Shown one piece after another: positions 14,614-22,476 of a DNA stretch of 22,602 nt. The notes beneath the pieces are model-generated. The model was not told the origin of the DNA. It was given only the letters and a program-made list of their open reading frames with translations, and did not search any database. The first letter of the stretch is position 1; each line of letters begins with the position of its first letter. This DNA comes from an uncultured Lachnospiraceae bacterium (GTDB lineage Bacteria > Bacillota > Clostridia > Lachnospirales > Lachnospiraceae): NCBI GenBank assembly GCA_902473545.1, contig CABRSG010000005.1:1-22602 (forward strand), written 5' to 3'. A program made the translations under genes and the position numbers.

Positions 14614-14639
14614 TACGTATATATAGTGTCTGATTTGCA
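14614..14639 (-). promoter_or_regulatory. Possible ECF-type promoter of the sigma/beta-propeller pair
   Basis: The minus strand has TGCAAA, a 16-bp spacer, then CGTA. This resembles the ECF consensus known from Bacillus SigW-type factors (TGAAAC, 16-17 bp, CGTA). It is about 95 bp before the sigma factor start and would fit autoregulation. A TATATA in the spacer offers a competing sigma-A reading, but without a good -35. One mismatch in the key AAC element keeps this tentative. Confidence 0.3.
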
Positions 14640-14694
14640 GCGTTTTGTTGCATAGAAATTAAATTAATTTGTATTGGATCTCACCATTTACATT

Positions 14695-15789
14695 TTATCG
14701 CCGCAAACAATCTTCATTTAAAAAATGATACCAGTACCCCTCCGGTTCCGTACTTCCGGTACTCGCTGCCTGCAGGCTCTCTTCCGCCGCACCCGGGTTA
14801 TCCGCTGCCCCCATCCATGCTGCTTCCTTATAATAAGGAAAGCCGGACATCCTCGCAAGATGCTTCTCCTGCATATTCCGGAAGCTTCCCGGCACCGCAA
14901 GTACAAAACGTCCGCTCGCATGACAGCCCAGCATCAGATGATGATACTGCGCAAATGCCTGCCGCAGAAAAGGATTTTTCCCAAACTGCCATTCCTCGCG
15001 CGGCAGAAAAGAAAGATCCTTGGGCGCGATGCTGATGCACTGCATGATTTCCTCATCTGCAAACGGCCGGATCTGCGGATAATGCTGCAAAAAATTGTTC
15101 CAGCGCCCGGCAAGGCTTCCCGGCCAAGCCGCCCGCTCCGGCACTGTTCCCGATACGCTCTGCGCATGTATGCCCTCGCCGGTTTCCTGCCGCGGCTTAT
15201 CCCCGCCCGTCGGTGTATCATTCTCCTGCGCCCTCTCCTGTTCCGTCAAAGCACCATCCGCCTGTGCTTTTTCCACGTTCGCCAAAGCGCCGTCCACCCG
15301 TACCTTTTCCACGCCTGTCAAAGCTCCCCCAAGGCGCACGCTTTCCGTACCTGCCAGGGCACTGTCTGCGTGTGGTTCCGTCTCGCCCGTGCTCTCCTCA
15401 GCCTCCTGGTCGGTAAACTGATCCACCGCTACCGGCTCGTCATCCCAGATGGTTATGTAATTTTCCCCATTGCCTCTCAGCCAGATTCCCCGAAGCGCCC
15501 CGGAAGGGTACGCCGAACCGCCAATACCTGCCGCCTGGCTGATTGTCTGGAAATCGTATGCATGATTTTTCATTTCCACGCTGCCAAGCAGAATGCCGTA
15601 AATATGCCGCGGCTTTCTCACAAAGCCATAAACCTTCAGTTCCCCTCTGTCCGTCCCGGCCGGCTGAAGATGCAGGCGCAGCCGGAACACGCCGCTGCGG
15701 ATCTCCACCTTCGCGTATCCGCAGTTAGTCTGTTTTCTTCCCCTCTGATATTCATAAATATACGATATAAAACGACGATATTCTGACAC
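14695..15789 (-). CDS. DUF6128-like protein with repetitive linker
   Basis: This 364-residue protein of unknown function resembles DUF6128 proteins of Lachnospiraceae, as I recall their opening (a YRRFISYIYEYQRGRK-like start). I chose the GTG at 15789, seven bases after GGAG; ATG codons at 15843 and 15816 have no ribosome binding site. The N-terminal domain (about 1-120) is beta-rich, with GYAKVEIRSGVFRLRLHL and KVYGFVRKPRHIYGILLG. A disordered acidic linker (about 121-220) contains 12-residue tandem repeats of the form ALxxVEKxxxDG. The C-terminal domain (about 225-364) is rich in aromatic residues (RWNNFLQHYPQIRPF, GKNPFLRQAFAQYHHLMLG, GFPYYKEAAW). There is no signal peptide or membrane helix, so it is probably cytoplasmic. 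It lies about 95 bp after glgB on the same strand, which may or may not mean a link to glycogen. Confidence 0.72.
   Translation of the reverse strand: MSEYRRFISYIYEYQRGRKQTNCGYAKVEIRSGVFRLRLHLQPAGTDRGELKVYGFVRKPRHIYGILLGSVEMKNHAYDFQTISQAAGIGGSAYPSGALRGIWLRGNGENYITIWDDEPVAVDQFTDQEAEESTGETEPHADSALAGTESVRLGGALTGVEKVRVDGALANVEKAQADGALTEQERAQENDTPTGGDKPRQETGEGIHAQSVSGTVPERAAWPGSLAGRWNNFLQHYPQIRPFADEEIMQCISIAPKDLSFLPREEWQFGKNPFLRQAFAQYHHLMLGCHASGRFVLAVPGSFRNMQEKHLARMSGFPYYKEAAWMGAADNPGAAEESLQAASTGSTEPEGYWYHFLNEDCLRR
15181..15360. repeat. 36-bp-period tandem repeats in DUF6128-like gene
   Basis: Five diverged 36-bp units encode 12-residue repeats: ALAGTESVRLGG, ALTGVEKVRVDG, ALANVEKAQADG, ALTEQERAQEND and TPTGGDKPRQET. 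Divergence increases toward the C-terminal side. They form the flexible linker between the two conserved domains. The period equals that of the tandem repeat in the nearby beta-propeller gene, though the sequences differ. Confidence 0.8.
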
Positions 15790-15884
15790 GTACTTACTCC
15801 ACGTTTCCGTTTTCATAAGTATATGCCAGAATATCGTTTTCATGTCATATGTCTGCTACAGTCAGCAGTCAGATTTTGCCGGGT

Positions 15885-17912
15885 TTACTTCTCCTTCTTC
15901 GCGCGCGGCTTACGTCCCGCCGTCTTTTTTTCCGCCGGTTTGCTTTCTGCGGTTTTCTTCGCCGCCGGTTTGCGCTCCGCATATTTAAATACCGCAACGC
16001 CGTATGGCGGCAGTTTATACTCCAGATGATACGGCTGTCCGTCGCTCTCGCCCTTCACTGCCTTAAAGGTCGCAGGCTGCTCCTGTCCGGTTCCGCCGAA
16101 GCGCTCCTCATCGCTGTTTAAGACAAGCTTATAGCTTCCGGACTGCGGAACTCCCACCTGGTAATCGTCTCTTGCCACCGGCGTAAAGTTGATCACAAAC
16201 AGCAGGTTGCTCTTTCTGTCCGCGGAGTGACGGATAAAGCTGAAAATACTTCTGCTGGAATCATTCGCGTTGATCCACTCGAAGCCCTCCCACGACTGAT
16301 CCAGCGTATACATTGCCGGATCGCCTTTATACAGATGAAGAAGCTCTTTTACGTACTCCTTCAACTGACAATGCTTTTCCTCGCCGAGCAGGTACCAGTC
16401 AAGCTCCCGTGCCTCGCTCCACTCCTGGAACTGTGCGAACTCCTGTCCCATAAAGAGCAGCTTTTTACCCGGATGCGCAAACATATACGCATAGCCTGCC
16501 CGCAGGTTTGCAAATTTATCGTCGTAAAGACCAGGCATCTTATTGATCATAGAACATTTCAGATGCACCACCTCATCATGAGACAATACCAGAATGAACT
16601 TCTCCGAAAACGCATAGGTCATGGAGAATGTCATCTTGTTGTGGTTATAGCTTCTGAAATACGGATCGAGCTTCATATAATCAAGAAAATCGTGCATCCA
16701 GCCCATGTTCCATTTCAGACTGAAGCCAAGACCGCCGTCCTTCGGCTCGCCCGTCACCTGCGGCCACGCTGTTGATTCCTCAGCGATCATCATCACGCCC
16801 GGATTTCTCCTGCGGACGATACTGTTCAGATGGCGGAAAAACTCGATCGCCTCCAGGTTTTTGTTTTCTCCGTATTTATTCGGCACCCACTGCCCGTCAG
16901 AGCGTCCGTAATCCAGATACAGCATGGAGGCCACGGCGTCCACGCGCAGACCGTCAATATGGAAATGCTCCACCCAGTAAAGCGCATTTGCAATTAAGAA
17001 ATTGCGCACCTCATTTTTCTCAAAATCAAATACCTTGGTACCCCAGTCCGGGTGATCGCCCTTTCTCGGATCCGCATATTCAAACAGCGGTTGTCCGTCA
17101 AACTCGGCAAGACCGCACGCATCCTTCGGGAAGTGCGCCGGTACCCAGTCCAGAATAATGCCGATTCCGTTTTTGTGGAAATAATTTACCATGTACGCAA
17201 AGTCCTCCGGGGTGCCGTAACGCGCCGTCGGCGCATAGTAGCCCGTCACCTGGTAGCCCCAGGAACCATCGAACGGATGCTCGGCAATGCCCATCAGCTC
17301 CACATGCGTGTAGCCCATATCCTTCACATAATCTGTGATATGATGTGCAAACTCACGGTAGTTGTAAAAACCCTCCGGGTTTTCATCTGTCGGCGCATGC
17401 TTCATCCAGGAGCCCGGATGCACCTCATAAATCGACATCGGCATCGCATCAATATCCTGCTTCCCGCGCTTCTCCACCCACGTCTTGTCACTCCACTTTA
17501 AATTGAAGATATCCGCCACCTTCGACGCCGTACCCGGACGCAGCTCCGCATGATTTCCAAACGGATCCGCCTTGTAAAGTCTCCGTCCGTCGTGCGTGCA
17601 GATCAGGTATTTGTACTGCGTTCCCACCTGTACGCCTTCCACAAATAATTCGTAGATTCCAAGCGGCTCCAGGCGCTTCATTTCATACGCCGGATCCTCT
17701 ACCCAGTCGCAGAATTCTCCGGTAAGATGAACCTTCGCCGCATGCGGCGCCCATACTGCAAAATGCACGCCCTTTTTTCCGTCGATCACCGTCGGATGCG
17801 CGCCGAGTTTTTTGTAGATGTCGTAATGCGTTCCCTGCCCAAACAGATACTGGTCAAGCTCGCCAATACGGATATCGAACTGATTTTCTTCCTTTTCTTT
17901 CGCTGTTCCCAT
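15885..17912 (-). CDS. glgB: 1,4-alpha-glucan branching enzyme
   Basis: GlgB transfers segments of alpha-1,4-glucan to 6-positions, making the branches of glycogen. The 675-residue protein has a carbohydrate-binding N-domain (about 35-130, KLGAHPTV and FAVWAPHAAKVHLTGEF) and the GH13 barrel with DWVPAHF (region I, 255-261). Catalytic residues are the nucleophile D325 in GLRVDAV, the acid/base E378 in AEES, and D446 in LSHDE. The all-beta C-domain ends at about 644. A basic tail (645-675) then repeats KPAAKKTAES/KPAEKKTAGR, which is not part of the enzyme fold. The ATG at 17912 has GGGAG upstream. It starts 32 bp after the GH13 gene and is co-transcribed with it, suggesting a small alpha-glucan operon controlled by the TetR regulator at its head. 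Confidence 0.96.
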   Translation of the reverse strand: MGTAKEKEENQFDIRIGELDQYLFGQGTHYDIYKKLGAHPTVIDGKKGVHFAVWAPHAAKVHLTGEFCDWVEDPAYEMKRLEPLGIYELFVEGVQVGTQYKYLICTHDGRRLYKADPFGNHAELRPGTASKVADIFNLKWSDKTWVEKRGKQDIDAMPMSIYEVHPGSWMKHAPTDENPEGFYNYREFAHHITDYVKDMGYTHVELMGIAEHPFDGSWGYQVTGYYAPTARYGTPEDFAYMVNYFHKNGIGIILDWVPAHFPKDACGLAEFDGQPLFEYADPRKGDHPDWGTKVFDFEKNEVRNFLIANALYWVEHFHIDGLRVDAVASMLYLDYGRSDGQWVPNKYGENKNLEAIEFFRHLNSIVRRRNPGVMMIAEESTAWPQVTGEPKDGGLGFSLKWNMGWMHDFLDYMKLDPYFRSYNHNKMTFSMTYAFSEKFILVLSHDEVVHLKCSMINKMPGLYDDKFANLRAGYAYMFAHPGKKLLFMGQEFAQFQEWSEARELDWYLLGEEKHCQLKEYVKELLHLYKGDPAMYTLDQSWEGFEWINANDSSRSIFSFIRHSADRKSNLLFVINFTPVARDDYQVGVPQSGSYKLVLNSDEERFGGTGQEQPATFKAVKGESDGQPYHLEYKLPPYGVAVFKYAERKPAAKKTAESKPAEKKTAGRKPRAKKEK

Positions 17913-17944
17913 AATATTCTCCCTGCCCTTTTATATAATAGTGA

Positions 17945-19297
17945 CTATTCCGTCACATAAATCACTGCTCTGCCCGGCTGCACTTCCGTGCGTACCCTTC
18001 CGTTTTCCACCGCTTTTTCTTCCCCGGTGAGGAAATCCGTCACCTTATCCGCCCCAACCGGTATCGAAACCTCCATCCACGCAGGCGCGTCGTCGTTGTT
18101 GGCTGCAACGATCACCGCCCGCTCGCCAAGGATCCTCGCATACGCGTACTGGCGTGTGGTCAGAGACAGCTCGCGATATTTTCCATCCGCAAGAACCTCA
18201 TTGTCCTTTCTGAGCTTTCCAAGCATCCGTATATATTCGGTCAGCTCCGGGTGCCGGTTGTTTTCCAGACATTCCCCCACCAGCAGCCGCGGACGCATCG
18301 GGTCGTCGTTCGGTCCTTCCTTTCTTCCCTCGACGCCAAATTCACTTCCATAATAAATAGAAGGAATCCCCGGAAGCGTGTACAGCAAGGTGTAAACGGA
18401 AAAAATATGCTCTTTATTATTCAGCTTCGACATAATGCGGTCCACGTCGTGATTGTCCACAAAGGAATACAGCTTTCTCCCGCGGTAAATGCCGCCGTTA
18501 TCGTCAAACTCACGCCGGATGGTGTGTGCGATCTCAAAATAATTGTGGTCGTTGTGCCCGGAATACAGCCCCTTGTGAAGCTCGTAATTCGTGACGGAAT
18601 GCAGCACGTCATCGTTCGCCCAGCGCGCATAATCGCCGTGGATGACCTCGCCCATCAGCCAGAAATCTTCCTTCTCCTGCGCCGTCATCCAGCGCATTTC
18701 CTTCATAAAATCAAAGTCCAGGCAGTCCGCGCAATCGAGCCGGATGCCGTCGATGTCAAACTCATGAATCCAGAAACGGATGACGTCAAACAGATAGTCC
18801 TTCACCGCCCGCTCATAAAGATTCAGATTGACAAGCTCAAAGCAGTTTCGCCAGGCCTCGTAGCCAAAGCCGTCATTGTAGTGCGTATTCCAGCCAAAGT
18901 TGATGCCCTTGTACCAACTGCAGTACGGCGAACGCTCGCGGTTTTGCTGGATATCCTTAAATGCAAAAAACTCTCTTCCCGTGTGGTTGAACACGCCGTC
19001 CACCACAACCCGGATACCAAGGTCGTGCGCCTTCTGAACAAACTGCTTAAAATCCTCATTGTCTCCGAGGCGCCTGTCCACCAGCCGGTAATCCCTGGTA
19101 TCATACCCATGGGACGTCGATTCGAACAGCGGACCGATGTAGATTGCCGTACAGCCGATATCCTGCAGATGCGGCAGCCAGTCCTCCAGCTCGTCAAAGC
19201 GGTGCGTTACCTCCTCCTGTGTGTTGTATTTCGGCGCGCCCGTCATTCCAAGCGGATACATATGATAAAAAACCGCCTCTTCATACCATTTACTCAT
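17945..19297 (-). CDS. GH13 alpha-amylase family glycosidase
   Basis: This 450-residue enzyme of glycoside hydrolase family 13 has no signal peptide, so it should act on alpha-glucans or maltodextrins in the cytoplasm. The four GH13 regions are intact: DGVFNH at 100-105, GIRLDCAD with nucleophile D188, GEVIHGDY with acid/base E217, and FVDNHDVDR with D284. The protein is short, with a compact C-terminal beta domain (about 370-450). The N-terminus runs straight into the barrel (YEEAVFYHMYPLGM), so it lacks the extra N-domain of neopullulanases. Subfamily and product (maltodextrin hydrolase or glucanotransferase) cannot be settled. The ATG at 19297 follows GGAGG by about ten bases. It lies between the TetR regulator and glgB, probably in one transcript. 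Confidence 0.9.
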   Translation of the reverse strand: MSKWYEEAVFYHMYPLGMTGAPKYNTQEEVTHRFDELEDWLPHLQDIGCTAIYIGPLFESTSHGYDTRDYRLVDRRLGDNEDFKQFVQKAHDLGIRVVVDGVFNHTGREFFAFKDIQQNRERSPYCSWYKGINFGWNTHYNDGFGYEAWRNCFELVNLNLYERAVKDYLFDVIRFWIHEFDIDGIRLDCADCLDFDFMKEMRWMTAQEKEDFWLMGEVIHGDYARWANDDVLHSVTNYELHKGLYSGHNDHNYFEIAHTIRREFDDNGGIYRGRKLYSFVDNHDVDRIMSKLNNKEHIFSVYTLLYTLPGIPSIYYGSEFGVEGRKEGPNDDPMRPRLLVGECLENNRHPELTEYIRMLGKLRKDNEVLADGKYRELSLTTRQYAYARILGERAVIVAANNDDAPAWMEVSIPVGADKVTDFLTGEEKAVENGRVRTEVQPGRAVIYVTE

Positions 19298-19365
19298 TTC
19301 AGTTGTAACCTCCAGGTGATGTTTACTGTTTATAATGCCATTTTATGACTTTTTGATACCTTGCA

Positions 19366-19947
19366 TCACGAATTAATGCCGTGCATAAACTGGTGGATCA
19401 GACCGCGTTTCGTCTCCTCGCTCACTGTTATGCCAAGCTCCGGCGCCTTCTGATTTCCCATGAACAGAATGTAGTGATTAAAAAGTCCGAGAAACCCAAG
19501 CGCAAACTGCTCCTGCCTGCCGTTCATGTTTCCAAGAAGCGGCGCCGCCTCATCAAAAAGCTGCACAGCGAGGTGGTGGATACGGTTGATATACGGCTTC
19601 ACCGCCTGATAGGTTTCATTCTCCCGTGCAGAGTAGGAGAGGGACATCATCAGCAGATATGCCCGGTAATTAGCGCTGGCGCAGTCTAAAAGCACCGACG
19701 CAAAATCGTAGAGCGACTGCTCCACGCTCGTGCGATAATGCGCCGCATGGGAAAGCATCTCCACAAAACCGCCAAGCTTCTGCGCAAGCAGCGTTTCCAG
19801 CAGCCCATATTTACTTCCAAAATAATGATACATCGTCGGCTTCGTCACACCCGCCCGCTGACAGATTTCCTGGATGCCGACTGCATCGTACCCCCTCTGA
19901 TAAAACAGGTCAAGCGCACACGCTAAAATCCGTTCTCTGTTCTCCAT
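19366..19947 (-). CDS. TetR/AcrR-family transcriptional regulator
   Basis: This 193-residue regulator has a typical TetR N-terminal DNA-binding domain (about 3-48): RERILACALDLFYQRGYDAVGI, then the helix-turn-helix IQEICQRAGVTKPTMYHYFGSK. The C-terminal helical part (about 60-193) is the ligand and dimer domain, and its ligand cannot be predicted. GGAAGG lies upstream of the ATG at 19947. Its own promoter (20055-20083) is covered by a 20-bp perfect palindrome, so it is probably autorepressed. The GH13 and glgB genes follow on the same strand with gaps of 68 and 32 bp, so the regulator probably controls them as well. Control of glycogen-type genes by a TetR protein is not the usual arrangement. 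Confidence 0.92.
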   Translation of the reverse strand: MENRERILACALDLFYQRGYDAVGIQEICQRAGVTKPTMYHYFGSKYGLLETLLAQKLGGFVEMLSHAAHYRTSVEQSLYDFASVLLDCASANYRAYLLMMSLSYSARENETYQAVKPYINRIHHLAVQLFDEAAPLLGNMNGRQEQFALGFLGLFNHYILFMGNQKAPELGITVSEETKRGLIHQFMHGINS

Positions 19948-20054
19948 ATCATACCTTCCAATTTATACCGTCACTCAGATGCTGCTTATACACGGACATT
20001 TTCATCCGAAAAGGTATGTCCCTTTCTGTCATAACATATATAACTTCTGCCTAC

Positions 20055-20074
20055 AGTATACCGAACGGTATACT
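20055..20074. promoter_or_regulatory. 20-bp perfect palindrome, probable TetR operator
   Basis: AGTATACCGAACGGTATACT is a perfect palindrome lying over the promoter of the TetR-family gene and including its whole -10 box. Perfect dyads of this length at the gene's own promoter are typical of TetR-family autorepressors. No second copy is seen elsewhere in the window. Confidence 0.85.
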
Positions 20075-20083
20075 CTTTGTCAA
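20055..20083 (-). promoter_or_regulatory. Promoter of the tetR-GH13-glgB transcript
   Basis: The minus strand reads TTGACA (20078-20083), a 17-bp spacer, and TATACT (20055-20060): a perfect -35 with a near-perfect -10. Transcription should start near 20048, leaving a leader of about 100 nt. The -35 lies four bases after the T-tract of the upstream terminator, so the region is very compact. Confidence 0.9.
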
Positions 20084-20087
20084 GCAT

Positions 20088-20124
20088 AAAAAATCCATGT
20101 ACCACAGCGCTGCGATACATGGAT
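20088..20124 (-). terminator. Intrinsic terminator of the TPR/AAA-like gene
   Basis: On the minus strand ATCCATGTA and TACATGGAT form a perfect 9-bp stem around a GC-rich loop that can pair further (GCAGCGCTG), followed by a run of T. It lies 12 bp past the stop codon of the long gene and just before the TetR promoter, isolating the two transcripts. Confidence 0.9.
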
Positions 20125-20136
20125 CTTTCCTGCTTT

Positions 20137-22419
20137 TTATTTGATTTTTTTGAAATTCTTTCCTTTCAGAATGACGCGGTCGTTCTCGTCGTAACGCTTA
20201 CCGGAAATACTGGAGGTCAGCTTGCCGACACCGAAACGGTTGGCATTTTTGATCGCCTTGTCCATGATCTCCTTAACGTCCAGAACCGCCACCGGCTGAT
20301 CCGGTGACTGCATCGCGCCGATGCACTCATACAGCGCGTCCACAGCGGACACATCCAGAGAGCATCCGTTTTCCAGTGCATAAAACTCGCCGAAATCTAC
20401 CAGCTCATCGTTCGTCAGCATCGGAACATTTATCGTCACATTAAATTTTTCTGCAAATGCCGCGTTGCGTGCCAGCAAATCCTGCAGGTAGCGCTGCTCA
20501 TCCTCCAGAACAACCACCAGGCTGTCTGTCTTAAAATCCATCGCCATGGTCATCTGAGACACTGCCTCATCGCTTAAATCTCCCGCTTCCTCAATGATCA
20601 GGACGCCTCCCGCCATCTTATTGACGGTTGCCGCGATATCCTTCTTATTGAGGTCTTCCGCGTAAATTTTGGCAACCTTCACGCTTGTCTGACCTTTGCA
20701 GCGGCTGATGATCTTTGCAAGAGAAATTGCCAGCGTCGTTCTGCCGTTTCCGGCATCGCCCACCAGCACAACATTTCCGCTGGAAGAGGTTTTATTTGCA
20801 ATCACACCGCGCATGATCTGCGTCACTGCGCCATTGATTTGCTCATTCATGCCGCTGATCTGTGACCAGAAACCGAGCATAGCTTTTTCTTTCTCGTCAA
20901 GCACATCTCTCGTATAATCTTCCGGAGAAACCGCCGGCTGCTCAGATGTTTTCGGTTTCTGCTGCACCGGTGCGGACACCGCCTGCGGCTCCGCAGTCTT
21001 TGTCTCCGCTGCAAATACCGCCTGCCGCTCCGCGGTCTTTGTCTCCGCTGCAGGCACCGCCTGCGCTCCTGTCTCCTGACTCTGCTGTGCCTCCGTTCTC
21101 TGGAATGCCGCCGCATACGCGCGAATCGGCGTATCCCCGATCTCCTGCCGGATCTTCCTTGATATATCAATCGTCGGCGCTGTCATCGGATCCGCCTTTT
21201 GCGCCTGTACGGGTGTTTCCACAACTGTGCGGACTACCGGCTGCACGCCCTCACCCGACGCCTGCTGCCCTGCCGCCGTATCTACAACGGTCCGAACCAC
21301 CGGCCTTTCCTGCTGTGACGGCACGTTTTCCATCTGCGGCTGCGCACTCTGCTCATCCTTTTGTACCGCCGTACCTGTCAGAATATCATCAATGCTCATC
21401 TGCTTCGGAAGCTCTTCCTCCTCCGCCGCTGCCTCTGCGGCTGCCGGCTGCACCAGTGTAGGCGCACTCTCCAGCTCATCGGTGGATGATGCCGGGCGGA
21501 TACCCGACAAAATCTCGCGCATACTGTTTGCAAGCTCACTCTGCAGATCGATCGTGCTGATATCGTTCACCGGCATTCTCAGTTTCGGCATCTTGATCTC
21601 CGGCGCTTTCTCTTCCGGCTCCTCCGGGATCTGCGGCATCACAGGAGCCTGTACTGCCGCTGCGATCTGCCTTTCCGTATCCATAATAATGCTGTCCGCG
21701 ATCGCATCCTTCTCTGATTTCGGCAGCTCCTTCGTGATAACCTCATCCAACGTCGGCACCGCTTTATCCACTACCTGCTCCTTCGTCTCCATGTCAACGA
21801 TCTCGCTCGGATTATCATAAACGGTCTGCTGCTCCGGTGTGAGCGGCACATATTTCTTTTTCAGCTCCAGAGCCGCCACCACGTATTTTCCATTGTGGAA
21901 CCAGAGCGCAAGGTCATCGCATTCTGCCACGCACTTGTCGACCATCCCGGCTTCGTCGTACAGCCTTGCAAGTTCATACGCCCACTGCTCCGTGTACTCC
22001 CTGCTTTTTAACTCTTCCAGAACCGCGATCTGCTCCTCCAGCGATGAGCCGCGCCCCTTGTAGATCTCATATTTCAGAATATATTTGCTGTTATCGTTCG
22101 GGGAAAGATTCACATACTCTGTGTAATACTCCACTGCATCGTCAAATTCCTGCGTCTGTACGCATGCTTCCGTAAGTCGGTAAAGAATCTGTCTGCTTCC
22201 CGGCGAACGGCGATACGCACGGTACAGGATTGCCTTGCCGTCCTCCGCTCTTCCAACCGCTTCATATATCTCACTGATCAGGCACAATGTACGTACACTG
22301 CGCACACGTTTCCATTCTATCGTATCTGCAATCTTTGCAGCATCCTCGTAGTTCTCTTTTTCTACTAATTTATTGATCTCTTCTAACTTTGCCTGGTATT
22401 CAAATTTGTCCACTTTCAT
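20137..22419 (-). CDS. TPR-like / disordered linker / degenerate AAA-like domain protein
   Basis: I do not recognise this 760-residue protein as a named family. Residues 1-190 form helical repeats of TPR type (EEINKLVEKENYEDAAKIAD, AILYRAYRRSPGSRQILYRL, EFDDAVEYYTEYVNLSPNDN). Residues 190-500 are a disordered Glu/Pro/Ala/Gln-rich linker with internal repeats (RPVVRTVVDT/QPVVRTVVET; AAETKTAERQAV/AAETKTAEPQAV). Residues 505-735 look like an AAA+ module related to CbbX/SpoVK. Its motifs are altered: the Walker A lysine is arginine (GDAGNGRTT, R560), Walker B reads LIIEE (610-611), and the arginine finger position has lysine (EKF, K658). There is no signal peptide or membrane segment. AAGAGGTG lies just upstream; the GTG two codons inside (22413) has better spacing than the ATG I chose. 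It is transcribed alone. Confidence 0.75.
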   Translation of the reverse strand: MKVDKFEYQAKLEEINKLVEKENYEDAAKIADTIEWKRVRSVRTLCLISEIYEAVGRAEDGKAILYRAYRRSPGSRQILYRLTEACVQTQEFDDAVEYYTEYVNLSPNDNSKYILKYEIYKGRGSSLEEQIAVLEELKSREYTEQWAYELARLYDEAGMVDKCVAECDDLALWFHNGKYVVAALELKKKYVPLTPEQQTVYDNPSEIVDMETKEQVVDKAVPTLDEVITKELPKSEKDAIADSIIMDTERQIAAAVQAPVMPQIPEEPEEKAPEIKMPKLRMPVNDISTIDLQSELANSMREILSGIRPASSTDELESAPTLVQPAAAEAAAEEEELPKQMSIDDILTGTAVQKDEQSAQPQMENVPSQQERPVVRTVVDTAAGQQASGEGVQPVVRTVVETPVQAQKADPMTAPTIDISRKIRQEIGDTPIRAYAAAFQRTEAQQSQETGAQAVPAAETKTAERQAVFAAETKTAEPQAVSAPVQQKPKTSEQPAVSPEDYTRDVLDEKEKAMLGFWSQISGMNEQINGAVTQIMRGVIANKTSSSGNVVLVGDAGNGRTTLAISLAKIISRCKGQTSVKVAKIYAEDLNKKDIAATVNKMAGGVLIIEEAGDLSDEAVSQMTMAMDFKTDSLVVVLEDEQRYLQDLLARNAAFAEKFNVTINVPMLTNDELVDFGEFYALENGCSLDVSAVDALYECIGAMQSPDQPVAVLDVKEIMDKAIKNANRFGVGKLTSSISGKRYDENDRVILKGKNFKKIK
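20978..21070. repeat. 39-bp tandem repeat in linker of TPR/AAA-like gene
   Basis: Units starting at 20978 and 21017 are alike over 39 bp and followed by a partial copy at 21056. They encode the repeated AAETKTAExQAV phrase of the disordered linker. Their in-frame period means copy changes would only alter linker length. Confidence 0.75.
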
Positions 22420-22476
22420 GCACCTCTTATTTATATGTTCTTCCCCTTTGGTAATATAATTCACATAGTTGTAACA

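Noticed and set aside
14725..15786. 353-residue open frame on the plus strand
   Set aside because: It is antisense to the DUF6128-like gene. Its composition is rich in Arg, Pro and Cys, as expected from the reverse of a Glu/Ala-rich gene, and it has no ribosome binding site. Of the two strands the minus-strand product has domain-like sequence.
18251..19348. 365-residue open frame on the plus strand
   Set aside because: It is the antisense shadow of the GH13 gene, which has all four catalytic regions; the shadow has no ribosome binding site or recognisable domain.
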